A stretch of DNA of 64,000 bases. It comes from UBA1737 sp964541525. GTDB taxonomy: Bacteria > Bacillota_I > Bacilli_A > ML615J-28 > CAG-313. The notes under the pieces were generated by a model, which was not told where the DNA came from, made no database searches, and saw only the letters and a list, made by a program, of their open reading frames with translations. Positions 9,791 through 19,259 of the stretch are shown here, piece after piece. The stretch spans positions 1 to 64,000 of the forward strand of contig CAZIQF010000009.1 of NCBI GenBank assembly GCA_964541525.1, written 5' to 3'. Positions within the stretch are counted from its first letter, which is position 1. Every line of letters begins with the position of its first letter. Made by a program: the position numbers and the translations under genes.

Positions 9791-10168
9791 ATGACAATTA
9801 ATTATCAACAACCTTATTATAATCAAAATCCATTTGGCTATAATGCATATCCATATATGTATCAACCACAACCTTTTCCATATAATCCATATGAACCAAG
9901 ACCAGATGTTCCCCCAATTTATAATGAACAATCCTATATTGAAAATATCCTTCGCCTTAATAAAGGTAAAATTGTCACTATATATATGAGTTTTGAAGGT
10001 AGTCAATGGGGATCTAAAATCTTTAGAGGGGAAATTATGGAAGCTGGTCGTGATCATATTGTCCTAAAAGATGTTCAAAACCAAGTTAATTATTTACTTC
10101 TTACCATTTATTTATCTTATATTACTTTTGATGAAACCATTGAATATGATCTAAATCGGTCAGAATAA
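9791..10168 (+). CDS. gerQ: Spore coat protein GerQ
   Basis: The 125-residue protein has a Tyr/Pro/Asn-rich N-terminal 45 residues, typical of spore coat proteins, then a conserved Spore_GerQ domain (about 48-120: QSYIENILRLNKGK, AGRDHIVLKD, YLLLTIYLSYITFDE). In Bacillus, GerQ is a coat protein needed for CwlJ localisation. It is co-transcribed with cwlJ behind AGGAGGTATATAAA. Its stop lies only 2 nt from the stop of the convergent glycerophosphodiesterase gene, with no terminator between them. Confidence 0.93.
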   Translation: MTINYQQPYYNQNPFGYNAYPYMYQPQPFPYNPYEPRPDVPPIYNEQSYIENILRLNKGKIVTIYMSFEGSQWGSKIFRGEIMEAGRDHIVLKDVQNQVNYLLLTIYLSYITFDETIEYDLNRSE

Positions 10169-10170
10169 AG

Positions 10171-10935
10171 TTATTTTCTTGGTTTAATATAATCGGTTGT
10201 AATCATATCAACCCCTAAATCAAGATAATGATTTAGTAATGATTCATCATTTAAAGTCCAAATATTAACTAATCGGTGATTTTGATGACAGTAATTAACT
10301 AAATATTCATCACAATATGAATAATGGACATCTAAATCAAAACCTTGTTTTACACAATATTCCATAAATTCATGAGTTCGTGTATGGCATAACCATTGTA
10401 AGTTAATATTTGGATATTTGTTTTTAACATATTCTAAGCAACCAATCATTGAAGTCATAACGATCGCAGTAGATTCTAGGTTATGCTCATAAATCTTTTT
10501 GATTAATCCATCAAGATTTGAATAATTATGCTTGTGTTTATCATCGTTGTCAGCATAAATGCCATTTGTCCATTTTAGTTCAATTACTGGAGTTTTGTGA
10601 TATGTCTGACAAAGAGTTAGATACTCATCAAATAAACAAATTTTTCCCATTCTTACCTTCTTATCTGGAGTTATTTGGGTTAAAGTAATATCTTTTAAAT
10701 CACGATAATGCATCCCATTAATATAATCATGGTATGTTTTTTCACTATTCAGGGTTAATCTGGTTAATGTTTCATCATGAAAGCATACATATACACCATC
10801 TAAAGTAACTCTTACATCTGTTTCAATTGCATCATATCCCATCGTTATTGCTTCTGAAAATGCTTCATAGGTATTCTCTACCCCATTTAATAATTTAGTT
10901 CCTCTGTGTCCTACATATTTAATTTCCTTTTTCAT
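10171..10935 (-). CDS. Glycerophosphodiester phosphodiesterase family protein
   Basis: The 254-residue TIM-barrel enzyme lacks a signal peptide, so it is cytoplasmic. GDPD landmarks are GHRG (His10-Arg11), VENTYEAF, the metal-binding ETDVRVTLDG, the catalytic His in VCFHDETLTR, and a C-terminal WTLNDE...MITTDYI. The family hydrolyses glycerophosphodiesters to glycerol-3-phosphate and an alcohol. Its start overlaps the end of the upstream membrane-protein gene by 17 nt, so translation of the two is probably coupled. Confidence 0.93.
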   Translation of the reverse strand: MKKEIKYVGHRGTKLLNGVENTYEAFSEAITMGYDAIETDVRVTLDGVYVCFHDETLTRLTLNSEKTYHDYINGMHYRDLKDITLTQITPDKKVRMGKICLFDEYLTLCQTYHKTPVIELKWTNGIYADNDDKHKHNYSNLDGLIKKIYEHNLESTAIVMTSMIGCLEYVKNKYPNINLQWLCHTRTHEFMEYCVKQGFDLDVHYSYCDEYLVNYCHQNHRLVNIWTLNDESLLNHYLDLGVDMITTDYIKPRK

Positions 10936-11491
10936 TTAAATCTTCTCCTAAATATTTTTGATAAAGTGTTTGATTAATCATTTTTGTAATCATTCCAACA
11001 ATAATTCCCGATATTAGTCCCAAAATTAAGAAAATTGGAATGATGATTACAATACTTGATAAATTTATTTGGTAGATGCCATAAATAATAAAAATCGCTA
11101 TTAATTGGCCTAAGATATGCGTAACGCCACCAATCATACTAATAAAAATTAAATATTTTTTGTTCAATAATTTTTTTAATAAATACATAACTAAAAAGGA
11201 TAAAAAAGATCCCAAAAAACTAATCATAAAAGTCATCAAAATGGAAAAAATAAACCCAACCATCACGGTTTTAATTAAAACACATAACAGTGAAGTTTTA
11301 AAATCATTGTTTATAAGAATTAACAAAATAACGATATTAGCTAGTCCTAATTTGAAATTTTGAATAAAGGGAAATGGAAATATCGAAAAAAGTAATGTTG
11401 ATAATTGACGATCTAACAAAGATAAGATACATGCAAGCGCACATAGGCTTGATAGAATCGTAATTTTTTTTAAATTGAAATGTTTTTTCAT
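10919..11491 (-). CDS. Gx-transporter / heptaprenyl diphosphate synthase component I family membrane protein
   Basis: The 190-residue protein has about five hydrophobic segments and the family-like stretch FKLGLANIVILLILI (near residues 46-60), which places it in the Hpre_diP_synt_I / Gx transporter group. These resemble ECF-transporter S components, and their substrate is unclear; the polyprenyl-synthase name is historical. A GGGGGAAAAAAC ribosome site precedes the ATG. It shares a transcript with the glycerophosphodiesterase. No synthase or FMN-binding partner gene lies beside it. Confidence 0.75.
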   Translation of the reverse strand: MKKHFNLKKITILSSLCALACILSLLDRQLSTLLFSIFPFPFIQNFKLGLANIVILLILINNDFKTSLLCVLIKTVMVGFIFSILMTFMISFLGSFLSFLVMYLLKKLLNKKYLIFISMIGGVTHILGQLIAIFIIYGIYQINLSSIVIIIPIFLILGLISGIIVGMITKMINQTLYQKYLGEDLNEKGN

Positions 11492-11580
11492 GTTTTTTCC
11501 CCCTTGGTTATAATAATATTATCACATTTTATCAATTTAATTACTTTTGATGATAAAATATTTACTAGAGGTGAAAAAAT

Positions 11581-11985
11581 ATGTGTGTGTTTTGTAAAAT
11601 TGTGAAGGGTGAAATCCCTGCTTTTAAAATTCATGAAACTAAAGATGTTCTTGCATTTTTAGATCTTTCCCAAGTGACTGTCGGTCATACATTAGTAATC
11701 CCGAAAAAGCATTGTGAAAATCTATTAGCATTAGATGATGAATTATCAAGTATTCTTTTAAAAGAAGTAGTAGTTGTTGCAAACAAATTAAAGACAAAAT
11801 TAAATGTTGATGCTTTGAATGTGGTTAATAATTGTGGTGAAGTAGCAGGACAATCCGTTATGCATGTCCATTTTCATTTAATTCCAAGAACTAAAGGCGA
11901 TGAATTTGAAATTAAACAAGTAGTTCATGAACCTAACTTTGATGAACTACAAAAATTATGTGAAAAAATAAATAAAGAAGATTAG
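11581..11985 (+). CDS. HIT family nucleotide hydrolase/transferase
   Basis: The 134-residue protein has the HIT signature HVHFHLIPR (about residues 97-105), an N-terminal CVFCKIVKGEIPA, and VIPKKHCENL. Members (Hit/HinT type) hydrolyse nucleoside phosphoramidates or adenylylated substrates. TAGAGGTG precedes the ATG, and its promoter region is divergent from the Gx-type gene. The stop codon lies inside the left arm of a terminator. Precise substrate unknown. Confidence 0.93.
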   Translation: MCVFCKIVKGEIPAFKIHETKDVLAFLDLSQVTVGHTLVIPKKHCENLLALDDELSSILLKEVVVVANKLKTKLNVDALNVVNNCGEVAGQSVMHVHFHLIPRTKGDEFEIKQVVHEPNFDELQKLCEKINKED

Positions 11986-12010
11986 TATTTTTCTAATCTT
12001 CTTTTCTTTT
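11976..12010 (+). terminator. Bidirectional terminator (HIT gene / gyrA)
   Basis: A 10-bp perfect stem (11976-11985 with 11993-12002) with a T-rich loop is followed by T-rich sequence on both strands. It ends the HIT gene on the plus strand and gyrA on the minus strand; the HIT stop codon forms part of the stem. Confidence 0.85.
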
Positions 12011-12027
12011 TTGATTTAATCTTATTT

Positions 12028-14607
12028 TTATTCTTCTTTATCAATATCGGTTGATGGAACAACAACCATTGATGCAACTTTATGCCCTTCATTTAGTTTA
12101 ATAATACAAACTCCTTGAGTATCTCTACCAATCATTGAAATATTATTTAAAGCGGTTCTGATAATCATGCCTTTATCGGTTACGATTACTAAGTCATCAG
12201 TTGGTCTAGATACAGCTAAGGCAACTGGATTTCCACTCTTTTGTGTGATGTTCATATATTTTACGCCTTTACCGTTTCTTCCTTTGACCTTAAATGTTGA
12301 TGCTTTAGTTCGTTTACCGAATCCTTTTTCGGTTAAAACGGTAATTTCGTCATTATCACTACTTACAACTGCCATCCCAACTGTAATTACGCCTTCTTCT
12401 AATTTGATTGCTTTAACTCCAGCAGCAGATCGATTTGTCGATCTTACTTCTACTTCATCAAATCTTACAGCTTTACCATTAGATGCCCCTAAAATAATAC
12501 TTTGAGTTCCATCTGTTTTTGCAACAGCGATTAATTCGTCGCCTTCATTTAAGATTAGAGCTCTTATACCGGTGCTTCTAATGTTTTTATATTTAGCAAT
12601 TTCGGTTTTCTTGATGTTACCATTCTTAGTTCCAAAAACAATATATCCTGGATCTTCAAGTGTTTTGACGTTAATAACCGCAGCTAGGCGTTCTCCTTCA
12701 GCGAATTTTAATAAATTAACAATTGGAAGTCCTTTTGAGAATCTGCTTGCAACAGGAATTTGATATGCTCTTAAGTTATAAACTTGACCTAGGTTGGTGA
12801 AGAACATAATGTTATCATGACTTGATGTGTACATTAACTTTTCAACAAAGTCATCTTCTTGCATTTTAGTTCCGGTTACGCCTTTACCACCACGTTTTTG
12901 AACTTTATAAGTGTCGACACTTAAACGTTTGATATATCCACGATTAGTAATTGTAATAATTACATCTTCAACTGGAATTAAATCTTCATCTGCTACTTCT
13001 AAATCTTCACTTAAATCAATTTCAGTCTTTCTTTCGGTACTAAATCTTCTTTGAACTTCTTCTAGTTCACTAACAATGATTCCCATTAGTTTGTTATGAT
13101 CTTCTAAAACTGATGTTAAATATGCAACTAATTCTTTTAATTCACTAGCTTCTTGATGAAGTTTTTCAATTTCTAAACCAGTTAAGCGTTGTAATTTCAT
13201 ATCTAGAATCGCTTTTGCTTGCGTTTCTGATAAAATAAATTTATTGATTAATTGATTGATTGCTTCTTCGGTTGATTTAGATGCTTTAATTGTTGCGACT
13301 ACTTCATCGATATTTGCAAGAGCAATTAGCAAACCTTCGACAATATGAAGTCTGGTTTTCGCTTTATCTAAGTCAAATTCAGTTCTTCTTCTTACAACTT
13401 CAATTTGGTGTTTAATGTAAGCTTCTAAAATTTGTTTTAAATTTAGACATTTTGGTTGACCATGATCTAAGGCAATCATATTAATGCTATATGTTGTTTG
13501 CATTTGAGTATAGCGATATAAATTATTTAAAATGACATTAGCATTAGCATCTCTTCTTACTTCAATAACGATTTTCATTCCTTTACGGTTTGATTCATCG
13601 CGTAAATCAGTAATACCTTCAATAATTTTATCTTTTGCAAGATCTGCAATTCTTTCGATTAGTCTTCTTTTATTAACTTGATATGGGATTTCTCTAACTA
13701 AAATCTCTTTTTTACCATTAGATAATGTAACAATTTCAACTTTGGCTCTACAAGTTACTGTACCCATTCCGGTTTCATAGGCTTGTTTAATGGTTGAAAG
13801 TCCCATGATTGTTCCACCAGTTGGAAAATCGGGTGCTGGTAAATAGTCCATTAGTCGATCAATTGAGATTTCTGGATCATTAATTAATGCTAGAGTTGCG
13901 TTAATAACTTCATTTAAGTTATGAGTTGGAATACTTGTTGCCATCCCGACAGCGATACCTGATGCACCATTAACTAAAATATTCGGAAATCTTGAAGGTA
14001 AAACCGCTGGTTCTGATTCACTACCATCATAGTTATCGATAAAATCAACCGTGTTTTTGTTTAAATCTCTTAACATTTCGTTAGCAATCTTGCTTAAACG
14101 AGCTTCGGTATAACGCATTGCTGCCGCACCATCACCATCAATTGAACCAAAATTACCATGGCCTTCAACAAATGGGTAGCGATAACTAAAGTCTTGAGCC
14201 ATTCTAACCATTGCTTCATAGATCGCACTATCACCATGTGGATGGTATTTACCCATTACATCACCAACGATACGGGCACTTTTCTTATAAGGTTTATCAC
14301 TAAAAATTCCTAGTTCATTCATTGTAAATAAAATTCTTCTTTGAACTGGTTTTAATCCATCTCTTACATCGGGTAAGGCTCTTGCAACAATAACACTCAT
14401 CGCATAGCTTAAGAAAGAATCTTGCATACAATTTGATAAATTAACAGGTAAAACGTGGTCGATGTGTTTTTCTAATAGTTCTTTATCTTTCTTGGCGTTT
14501 TCGTTTGACTCTTCTTCTAGTTCTTCGTCTTCATCTAGTTCTTCGATGCTCTCTGAGTCTGATAATTCTTCATCTAGATCAAAGTCTTTGTTTTCGTCTT
14601 TTATCAC
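12028..14607 (-). CDS. gyrA: DNA gyrase subunit A
   Basis: GyrA cuts and rejoins DNA in the gyrase A2B2 tetramer that introduces negative supercoils. The 859-residue protein contains the catalytic Tyr in AAMRYTEARLS, a quinolone-region HPHGDSAIYE with wild-type Ser and Glu, and a C-terminal beta-pinwheel with the GyrA box QKRGGKG, which favours gyrase over ParC. Translation starts at a GTG behind GGAGGTAAAATAA. The first 45 or so residues are an unusual Asp/Glu-rich extension before the normal start region (about residue 48, HIDHVLPVNL). It follows gyrB by 12 nt. Confidence 0.96.
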   Translation of the reverse strand: MIKDENKDFDLDEELSDSESIEELDEDEELEEESNENAKKDKELLEKHIDHVLPVNLSNCMQDSFLSYAMSVIVARALPDVRDGLKPVQRRILFTMNELGIFSDKPYKKSARIVGDVMGKYHPHGDSAIYEAMVRMAQDFSYRYPFVEGHGNFGSIDGDGAAAMRYTEARLSKIANEMLRDLNKNTVDFIDNYDGSESEPAVLPSRFPNILVNGASGIAVGMATSIPTHNLNEVINATLALINDPEISIDRLMDYLPAPDFPTGGTIMGLSTIKQAYETGMGTVTCRAKVEIVTLSNGKKEILVREIPYQVNKRRLIERIADLAKDKIIEGITDLRDESNRKGMKIVIEVRRDANANVILNNLYRYTQMQTTYSINMIALDHGQPKCLNLKQILEAYIKHQIEVVRRRTEFDLDKAKTRLHIVEGLLIALANIDEVVATIKASKSTEEAINQLINKFILSETQAKAILDMKLQRLTGLEIEKLHQEASELKELVAYLTSVLEDHNKLMGIIVSELEEVQRRFSTERKTEIDLSEDLEVADEDLIPVEDVIITITNRGYIKRLSVDTYKVQKRGGKGVTGTKMQEDDFVEKLMYTSSHDNIMFFTNLGQVYNLRAYQIPVASRFSKGLPIVNLLKFAEGERLAAVINVKTLEDPGYIVFGTKNGNIKKTEIAKYKNIRSTGIRALILNEGDELIAVAKTDGTQSIILGASNGKAVRFDEVEVRSTNRSAAGVKAIKLEEGVITVGMAVVSSDNDEITVLTEKGFGKRTKASTFKVKGRNGKGVKYMNITQKSGNPVALAVSRPTDDLVIVTDKGMIIRTALNNISMIGRDTQGVCIIKLNEGHKVASMVVVPSTDIDKEE

Positions 14608-14619
14608 TTATTTTACCTC

Positions 14620-16542
14620 CTATACATCAAGATTTTGAACATACACAGCGTTTTCTTCAATAAACTTACGACGTGGTTCAACTTCTTCACCCATTAACAT
14701 CGTAAATACAGCGTCAGCTTTTTCAACATCTGTTAATGAAACTTGAAGTAATGTTCTTTTATCTGGGTCCATTGTTGTTTCCCATAGCTGTTCAGCGTTC
14801 ATTTCACCTAAACCTTTGTATCGTTGAATTTGTGGTTTGCCACTAATTTCACTTAATTTTAAATTTAATTCTTCATCGCTATATGCGTATTCTACTTTTT
14901 TACCCACTTGGATTTTATATAGTGGTGGTTGAGCAATATAAACATAACCTTTTTCAATTATTTGTTTCATATAACGATAGAAAAATGTAAGTAAAAGCGT
15001 TCTAATATGGGCTCCATCGACATCGGCATCGGTCATGATTACAATTTTATGATAACGAGCATTATCAATATTAAATTCTTTACCTATTCCAGTACCAATC
15101 GCTTGAATCATTGATAAGATTTCACGATTATTTAAGATCTTATTCATTGCTGCTTTTTCAACATTTAAGACTTTCCCTCTTAATGGCAAAATAGCTTGGA
15201 AATATGAATCTCTTCCTTGTTTTGCTGAACCACCGGCAGAATCCCCTTCGACGATATACATTTCGGCTAAAGCGGCTTCTTTTGTTCTACAATCAGCTAA
15301 TTTAGATGCGAATCCTAAAGTATCTAATGGGCTCTTTCTTCTCGTTGCTTCTCTGGCTTTTTTAGCCGCAATTCGTGCTCTTAATGCTAAAATTGATTTT
15401 TCAACGATTAATTTTGCATTTGTTGGATTTTCTTTCAAATATGCATCCAATTTTTCGCTCATAGCTTGTGATACGATTCGTCTTACTTCGGTATTTCCTA
15501 GTTTTGTCTTTGTTTGCCCTTCAAATTGAGGATCACTAATTTTACAAGTAACAATCGCTGTCAGACCTTCTCTTACATCATCACCTGACAAACTTTCATC
15601 TTTTTTAAAGATATTGGCGCTTTTACCATAATTATTTAAGATTCTTGTAAGACTTACTCTAAATCCATCTTCATGAGTTCCACCTTCATGATTGGCAATA
15701 TTATTAGTAAATGCTCGAATATCACAAGTATAATCTTCAGTATATTGGAAGGCTATTTCAATATAAACATCTTCAACAACATCTTCAATTAAGATAACAT
15801 CATTATGAAGTGGTTTCTTTTTACGATTCAAATATTTAATATATTCAATAATTCCACCTTCATAGTGGTATTCTTTATAAATATGTTTTTCTGAATCCGC
15901 ATTTCTTGCATCTTTAATTGTCAGTTTTAATCCTTTATTCAAAAAAGCCAGTTCTTGAATTCTTTCTCTTAATGTTTCGAAATCATAAATTGTTGTTTCT
16001 TTAAAAATTTGTTTATCCGGCTTAAAGATAACGGTTGTTCCTGTATCATTACAATCACCAATTATTTCTAGTTTAGATACCGGTTTACCTCTTTCAAAAC
16101 GTTCTTTGTAAATATGACCATTACGATGAACATAAACTTCTAGCCATTCACTTAACGCGTTAACTACAGACGCACCTACACCATGTAAACCACCAGATAC
16201 TTTATAGTTACTATTATCGAACTTTCCACCAGCATGTAGTACTGTAAAAATGGTTTCAGTGGCAGACACTTGGGTTTTAGGGTGAATATCAACAGGCATA
16301 CCACGACCGTTATCCACAACTTTAACCACATTTTCGCCTAAGTTATCCACAGTAATTTCGACATCAATTTTTGTACAAAAGCCCGCTAACGCTTCATCAA
16401 CAGAGTTATCAACAATTTCCCAAACTAAATGATGAAGCCCTCTAGGCCCTGTTGAACCTATGTACATCCCAGGTCTTTTTCTAACAGCTTCTAACCCCTC
16501 TAATACCTGAATCTCCTCGGCATTGTATTCTCTTTCTTCCAT
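14620..16542 (-). CDS. gyrB: DNA gyrase subunit B
   Basis: GyrB is the ATPase subunit of gyrase. The 640-residue protein has the GHKL ATP site (EIVDNSVDEA, DNGRGMPVD, GGLHGVGASVVNALS), a transducer domain, the TOPRIM metal site (YIVEGDSAGGSAKQGRD and the later DADVDGAHIRTLLL) and the C-terminal tail RYKGLGEMNAEQLWETTMDP. The length is standard. It begins 2 nt past the recF stop in a recF-gyrB-gyrA operon. Confidence 0.97.
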   Translation of the reverse strand: MEEREYNAEEIQVLEGLEAVRKRPGMYIGSTGPRGLHHLVWEIVDNSVDEALAGFCTKIDVEITVDNLGENVVKVVDNGRGMPVDIHPKTQVSATETIFTVLHAGGKFDNSNYKVSGGLHGVGASVVNALSEWLEVYVHRNGHIYKERFERGKPVSKLEIIGDCNDTGTTVIFKPDKQIFKETTIYDFETLRERIQELAFLNKGLKLTIKDARNADSEKHIYKEYHYEGGIIEYIKYLNRKKKPLHNDVILIEDVVEDVYIEIAFQYTEDYTCDIRAFTNNIANHEGGTHEDGFRVSLTRILNNYGKSANIFKKDESLSGDDVREGLTAIVTCKISDPQFEGQTKTKLGNTEVRRIVSQAMSEKLDAYLKENPTNAKLIVEKSILALRARIAAKKAREATRRKSPLDTLGFASKLADCRTKEAALAEMYIVEGDSAGGSAKQGRDSYFQAILPLRGKVLNVEKAAMNKILNNREILSMIQAIGTGIGKEFNIDNARYHKIVIMTDADVDGAHIRTLLLTFFYRYMKQIIEKGYVYIAQPPLYKIQVGKKVEYAYSDEELNLKLSEISGKPQIQRYKGLGEMNAEQLWETTMDPDKRTLLQVSLTDVEKADAVFTMLMGEEVEPRRKFIEENAVYVQNLDV

Positions 16543-16544
16543 AG

Positions 16545-17621
16545 TTAAACACTCCTTTCAATATTGATTATTTTCGATTCATTAACGATTTGTTCATTCA
16601 AATCAGTAATTGTAGCTGCAGTGATAATTGTTTGAAAATTAGGATTCAAACATCTTACAATTGCATTTTGGCGATTTTTATCTAATTCACTAAACACATC
16701 ATCTAACAACAAAACTGGTGCTTCTTTTTTTTGCTGATACAGCAATGAAGCCATTCCTAATTTTGTACTAAGCAATGCATTTCTTTGTTGTCCTTGAGAC
16801 CCATATATCGCAGTATTTTTATTATTTATAATAAAAATATAATCATCACGATGAGGTCCATAATTAGTATAGCCTTTTTTTAAATCCTCTTCTTTTGACA
16901 AAATCATTTGTTTTTCATATTCTTCAATAGTTACTGCAGGTTGATAAACAATACTTAATTTTTCTTTAGAATCAGTGATTTTAGCATGTTCAATTTCAGC
17001 AAATTTACTTATTTTTTCAATAAATTCTTCTCTAATTTTTATTATTTGACTACCTAATTCAATTAATTGTTTTGTAATTACATCTAATAACATTTGAAGA
17101 TTACTTTTATTTTCAAATATAAGACGTTTTAAAAGGGCATTTCTCTCTTTTAAAACTTTTTTATAGTTATTATTCAAAACCAAATAATCTTTTGAAATTT
17201 GACAAATTACAAGGTCAAATAATTTTCTTCTTTCTTTAGATGAACCCTTTAATAAAAGAAAATCTAAAGCAGAAAAACAAACAACATTAAAATAGCCAAT
17301 AAATTCACTTAACTTCTTATATTCAAAGTTATTTAATTTAACTTTTCTACCACGAGAATTACCGAATAAACTAATTTTTTCATTAACATTATTATTTTTA
17401 ATCATGCCTTCTAAGTAAAAAAACTCACTTTTATCGTTTATTAACTCATTTTGATCAGTACAACGATAAGATTTAATTAAACTTAGACAATAAATTGCTT
17501 CTAACAAAGAGGTTTTTCCAGAAGCATTTGCACCATAAATAATGTTAGTTTTATCCGAAAATTCAACATATTGGCTATTAAAACAACGAAAATTTGATAG
17601 TTTAACTGAACTAATTATCAT
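16545..17621 (-). CDS. recF: DNA replication and repair protein RecF
   Basis: RecF is an SMC-like ATPase that helps load RecA at gaps and works with RecO and RecR; recR is also in this window. The 358-residue protein shows Walker A GANASGKTSLLEAI (about residues 30-43), an ABC signature-like stretch near GSQGQQRNALLS and Walker B VLLLDDVFSELD. The ATG overlaps the end of yaaA by 11 nt, indicating translational coupling. Confidence 0.96.
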   Translation of the reverse strand: MIISSVKLSNFRCFNSQYVEFSDKTNIIYGANASGKTSLLEAIYCLSLIKSYRCTDQNELINDKSEFFYLEGMIKNNNVNEKISLFGNSRGRKVKLNNFEYKKLSEFIGYFNVVCFSALDFLLLKGSSKERRKLFDLVICQISKDYLVLNNNYKKVLKERNALLKRLIFENKSNLQMLLDVITKQLIELGSQIIKIREEFIEKISKFAEIEHAKITDSKEKLSIVYQPAVTIEEYEKQMILSKEEDLKKGYTNYGPHRDDYIFIINNKNTAIYGSQGQQRNALLSTKLGMASLLYQQKKEAPVLLLDDVFSELDKNRQNAIVRCLNPNFQTIITAATITDLNEQIVNESKIINIERSV

Positions 17622-17832
17622 TTAGACACTTAATTTCAAATATTTTACCGTTAACTTTAACTAAATCTCCGGGAAAAAGCTTTTTTCCACGTCTATTTTC
17701 AGGTATTTCGTTAACAAAAACAACGTTGTTTTCTAAAAAATATTTTACTTCTCCACCACTAGAAATAAGGTTCGTAAACTTCAAAAATTGACCCAATGTT
17801 ATGTATTCAGAATTGATTATTATTTTTTGCAT
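17611..17832 (-). CDS. yaaA: S4-domain RNA-binding protein YaaA
   Basis: This 73-residue protein is a single S4-like RNA-binding domain (GGEVKYFLENNVVFVNE, RRGKKLFPGD). A yaaA gene directly before recF is the standard Bacilli arrangement, where the protein is linked to ribosome assembly. GTAGGTGA precedes the ATG, and a minus-strand TATAAT at 17863-17858 probably drives the yaaA-recF-gyrB-gyrA operon. Unusually, dnaN is not the immediate upstream neighbour: 2.6 kb of other sequence separates them. Confidence 0.93.
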   Translation of the reverse strand: MQKIIINSEYITLGQFLKFTNLISSGGEVKYFLENNVVFVNEIPENRRGKKLFPGDLVKVNGKIFEIKCLNDN

Positions 17833-19259
17833 AAAATCACCTACTTTTTATACTAATATTATACCAAAAAAGCATAGATTTTTCCACTAATTTGACCACC
17901 TTTTTTTAACCCTCTTTTTACCTCTTTTTCACCATAAAAAATTGACTTTTTTTATACTGTGTTTTTTATACAATTTTTTCCTATCAAAAAATTGACATTT
18001 TTTATTTTTTTATTATTTTTTAAGATAATTTTTACATAAATAAGTATATTCCTTATTATTATATATGTTTTTTTATATTATTTTTTATAAAATATTTTTT
18101 TAAATTATTTTTAACTTTTTTTATGCTTTTTTTTGCATTTTTGTAAGTTTTTTTAATATTTTTAATTTAAAACTATTACATAATTTACATATAAAAATAT
18201 AAAAATAAATAAAATATTAAATATATAAATAATTAAATAATTATTATTTTATTTTTGTGTGTATATAATTATATAATTATTTATTGTTATATTTATATAA
18301 TTAATATCATAATTAAATAATTCGTTATATATTTATTTATACTTGTATTTATAGACATATTTAATTATATATTTTTATACATTTGTATTTCATTATGTAA
18401 TTAAATATATATTTAATTATTGTAAAGTTGTTTTATTCCTATACATTTTTAATTATATCCATATTTACATATCCAATCTTTTTTGTGATATAAAATTGTT
18501 TTTTGCTGTATTTTTTAGTGCTAAGCATCTATGTTTTGAATTTTTGTTTTAACTTAAAAATAAACATGTGTACGAATTCATAAAGACATACGATATTATT
18601 ATTTTAATTTAAAACAACAAAGTTTTAATTATAACATTTATTACCATTAATTTCGGTGTTTCAAAATATTTAAATTAAAACTTTTATTAGCGTTTTACTT
18701 TTAAATTAAATATTATTTTTTCAGTTTGATTGAAAATGTTGTTTTTAATTTAAAATATATTTGTTTGTTTTTAAAACCTTGTAAGGTGTTAAAAATCTAA
18801 AAATCAAAGAAGTAGTGATTTAAAAATTAAGACTTTTTATGTTTTTAAATATTTACATAAATACGTTTTAAAAGTTTGATGTTGTGCAACTACTTGATTA
18901 GAGTTTATGGGTTACTTGTTTTTCAGCGTTTTTTGTAGTTTTTGTGGCTTGCAAAAAAACACGGATTTTTTGATTTAACCCCCTATATTCCGAATAACTT
19001 TTCAAGTTTTTTGAAAAAATTTAAAAATAAGGCTGTTTTAAGGCTTATTTTCTAAAATAATTCGACTTGTGAAAGTTGTTTTGCAAAAAAGTTTTACTAT
19101 TCAAAAAAATCTTAAAAATTAATTTTGTTGGGTCTAAAAGTCAAAAATATTTTTTTATGGTTGTATGTATTTACTTTTGTAAATAAATATTGCTTTTTTC
19201 TTGACCATCATTTTTTTATTTGATATAATGTTTGTGTAATTCTAAGGAGGAATAATAAA
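17833..19259. other. 1.4 kb gene-free, extremely AT-rich region beside the partition genes
   Basis: No coding sequence was found. From about 18000 to 18480 the sequence is almost entirely A and T. Next to yaaA, three TTGAC + T-tract units start at 17892, 17942 and 17992, exactly 50 bp apart. Between 18159 and 18756 a TTTTAATTTAAAA-type motif recurs in both orientations (18159, 18602, 18669, 18699, 18742, with a variant at 18546). The right end carries the promoter of the ribbon-helix-helix gene. No DnaA box was seen. It may be a partition site or an unwinding region; that is inference. Confidence 0.6.
19168..19229 (+). promoter_or_regulatory. Promoter and palindromic operator of the partition pair
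   Basis: TTGACC (19201-19206), a 17-nt spacer and TATAAT (19224-19229) form a near-consensus sigma-A promoter. A 7-bp perfect inverted repeat, TATTTAC with GTAAATA around TTTT (19168-19185), lies 15 bp upstream of the -35 and could be an autoregulatory operator. The ribosome site AAGGAGGA is at 19243-19250. Confidence 0.75.

Noticed and set aside
12167..12763. Open frames opposite gyrA and other long genes
   Set aside because: They are shadows of strongly conserved genes, with no ribosome sites and no recognisable products.
18000..18480. Coding sequence hidden in the AT-rich region if TGA is read as Trp
   Set aside because: TAA and TAG stops are dense in all frames, and the composition is unlike any gene here.
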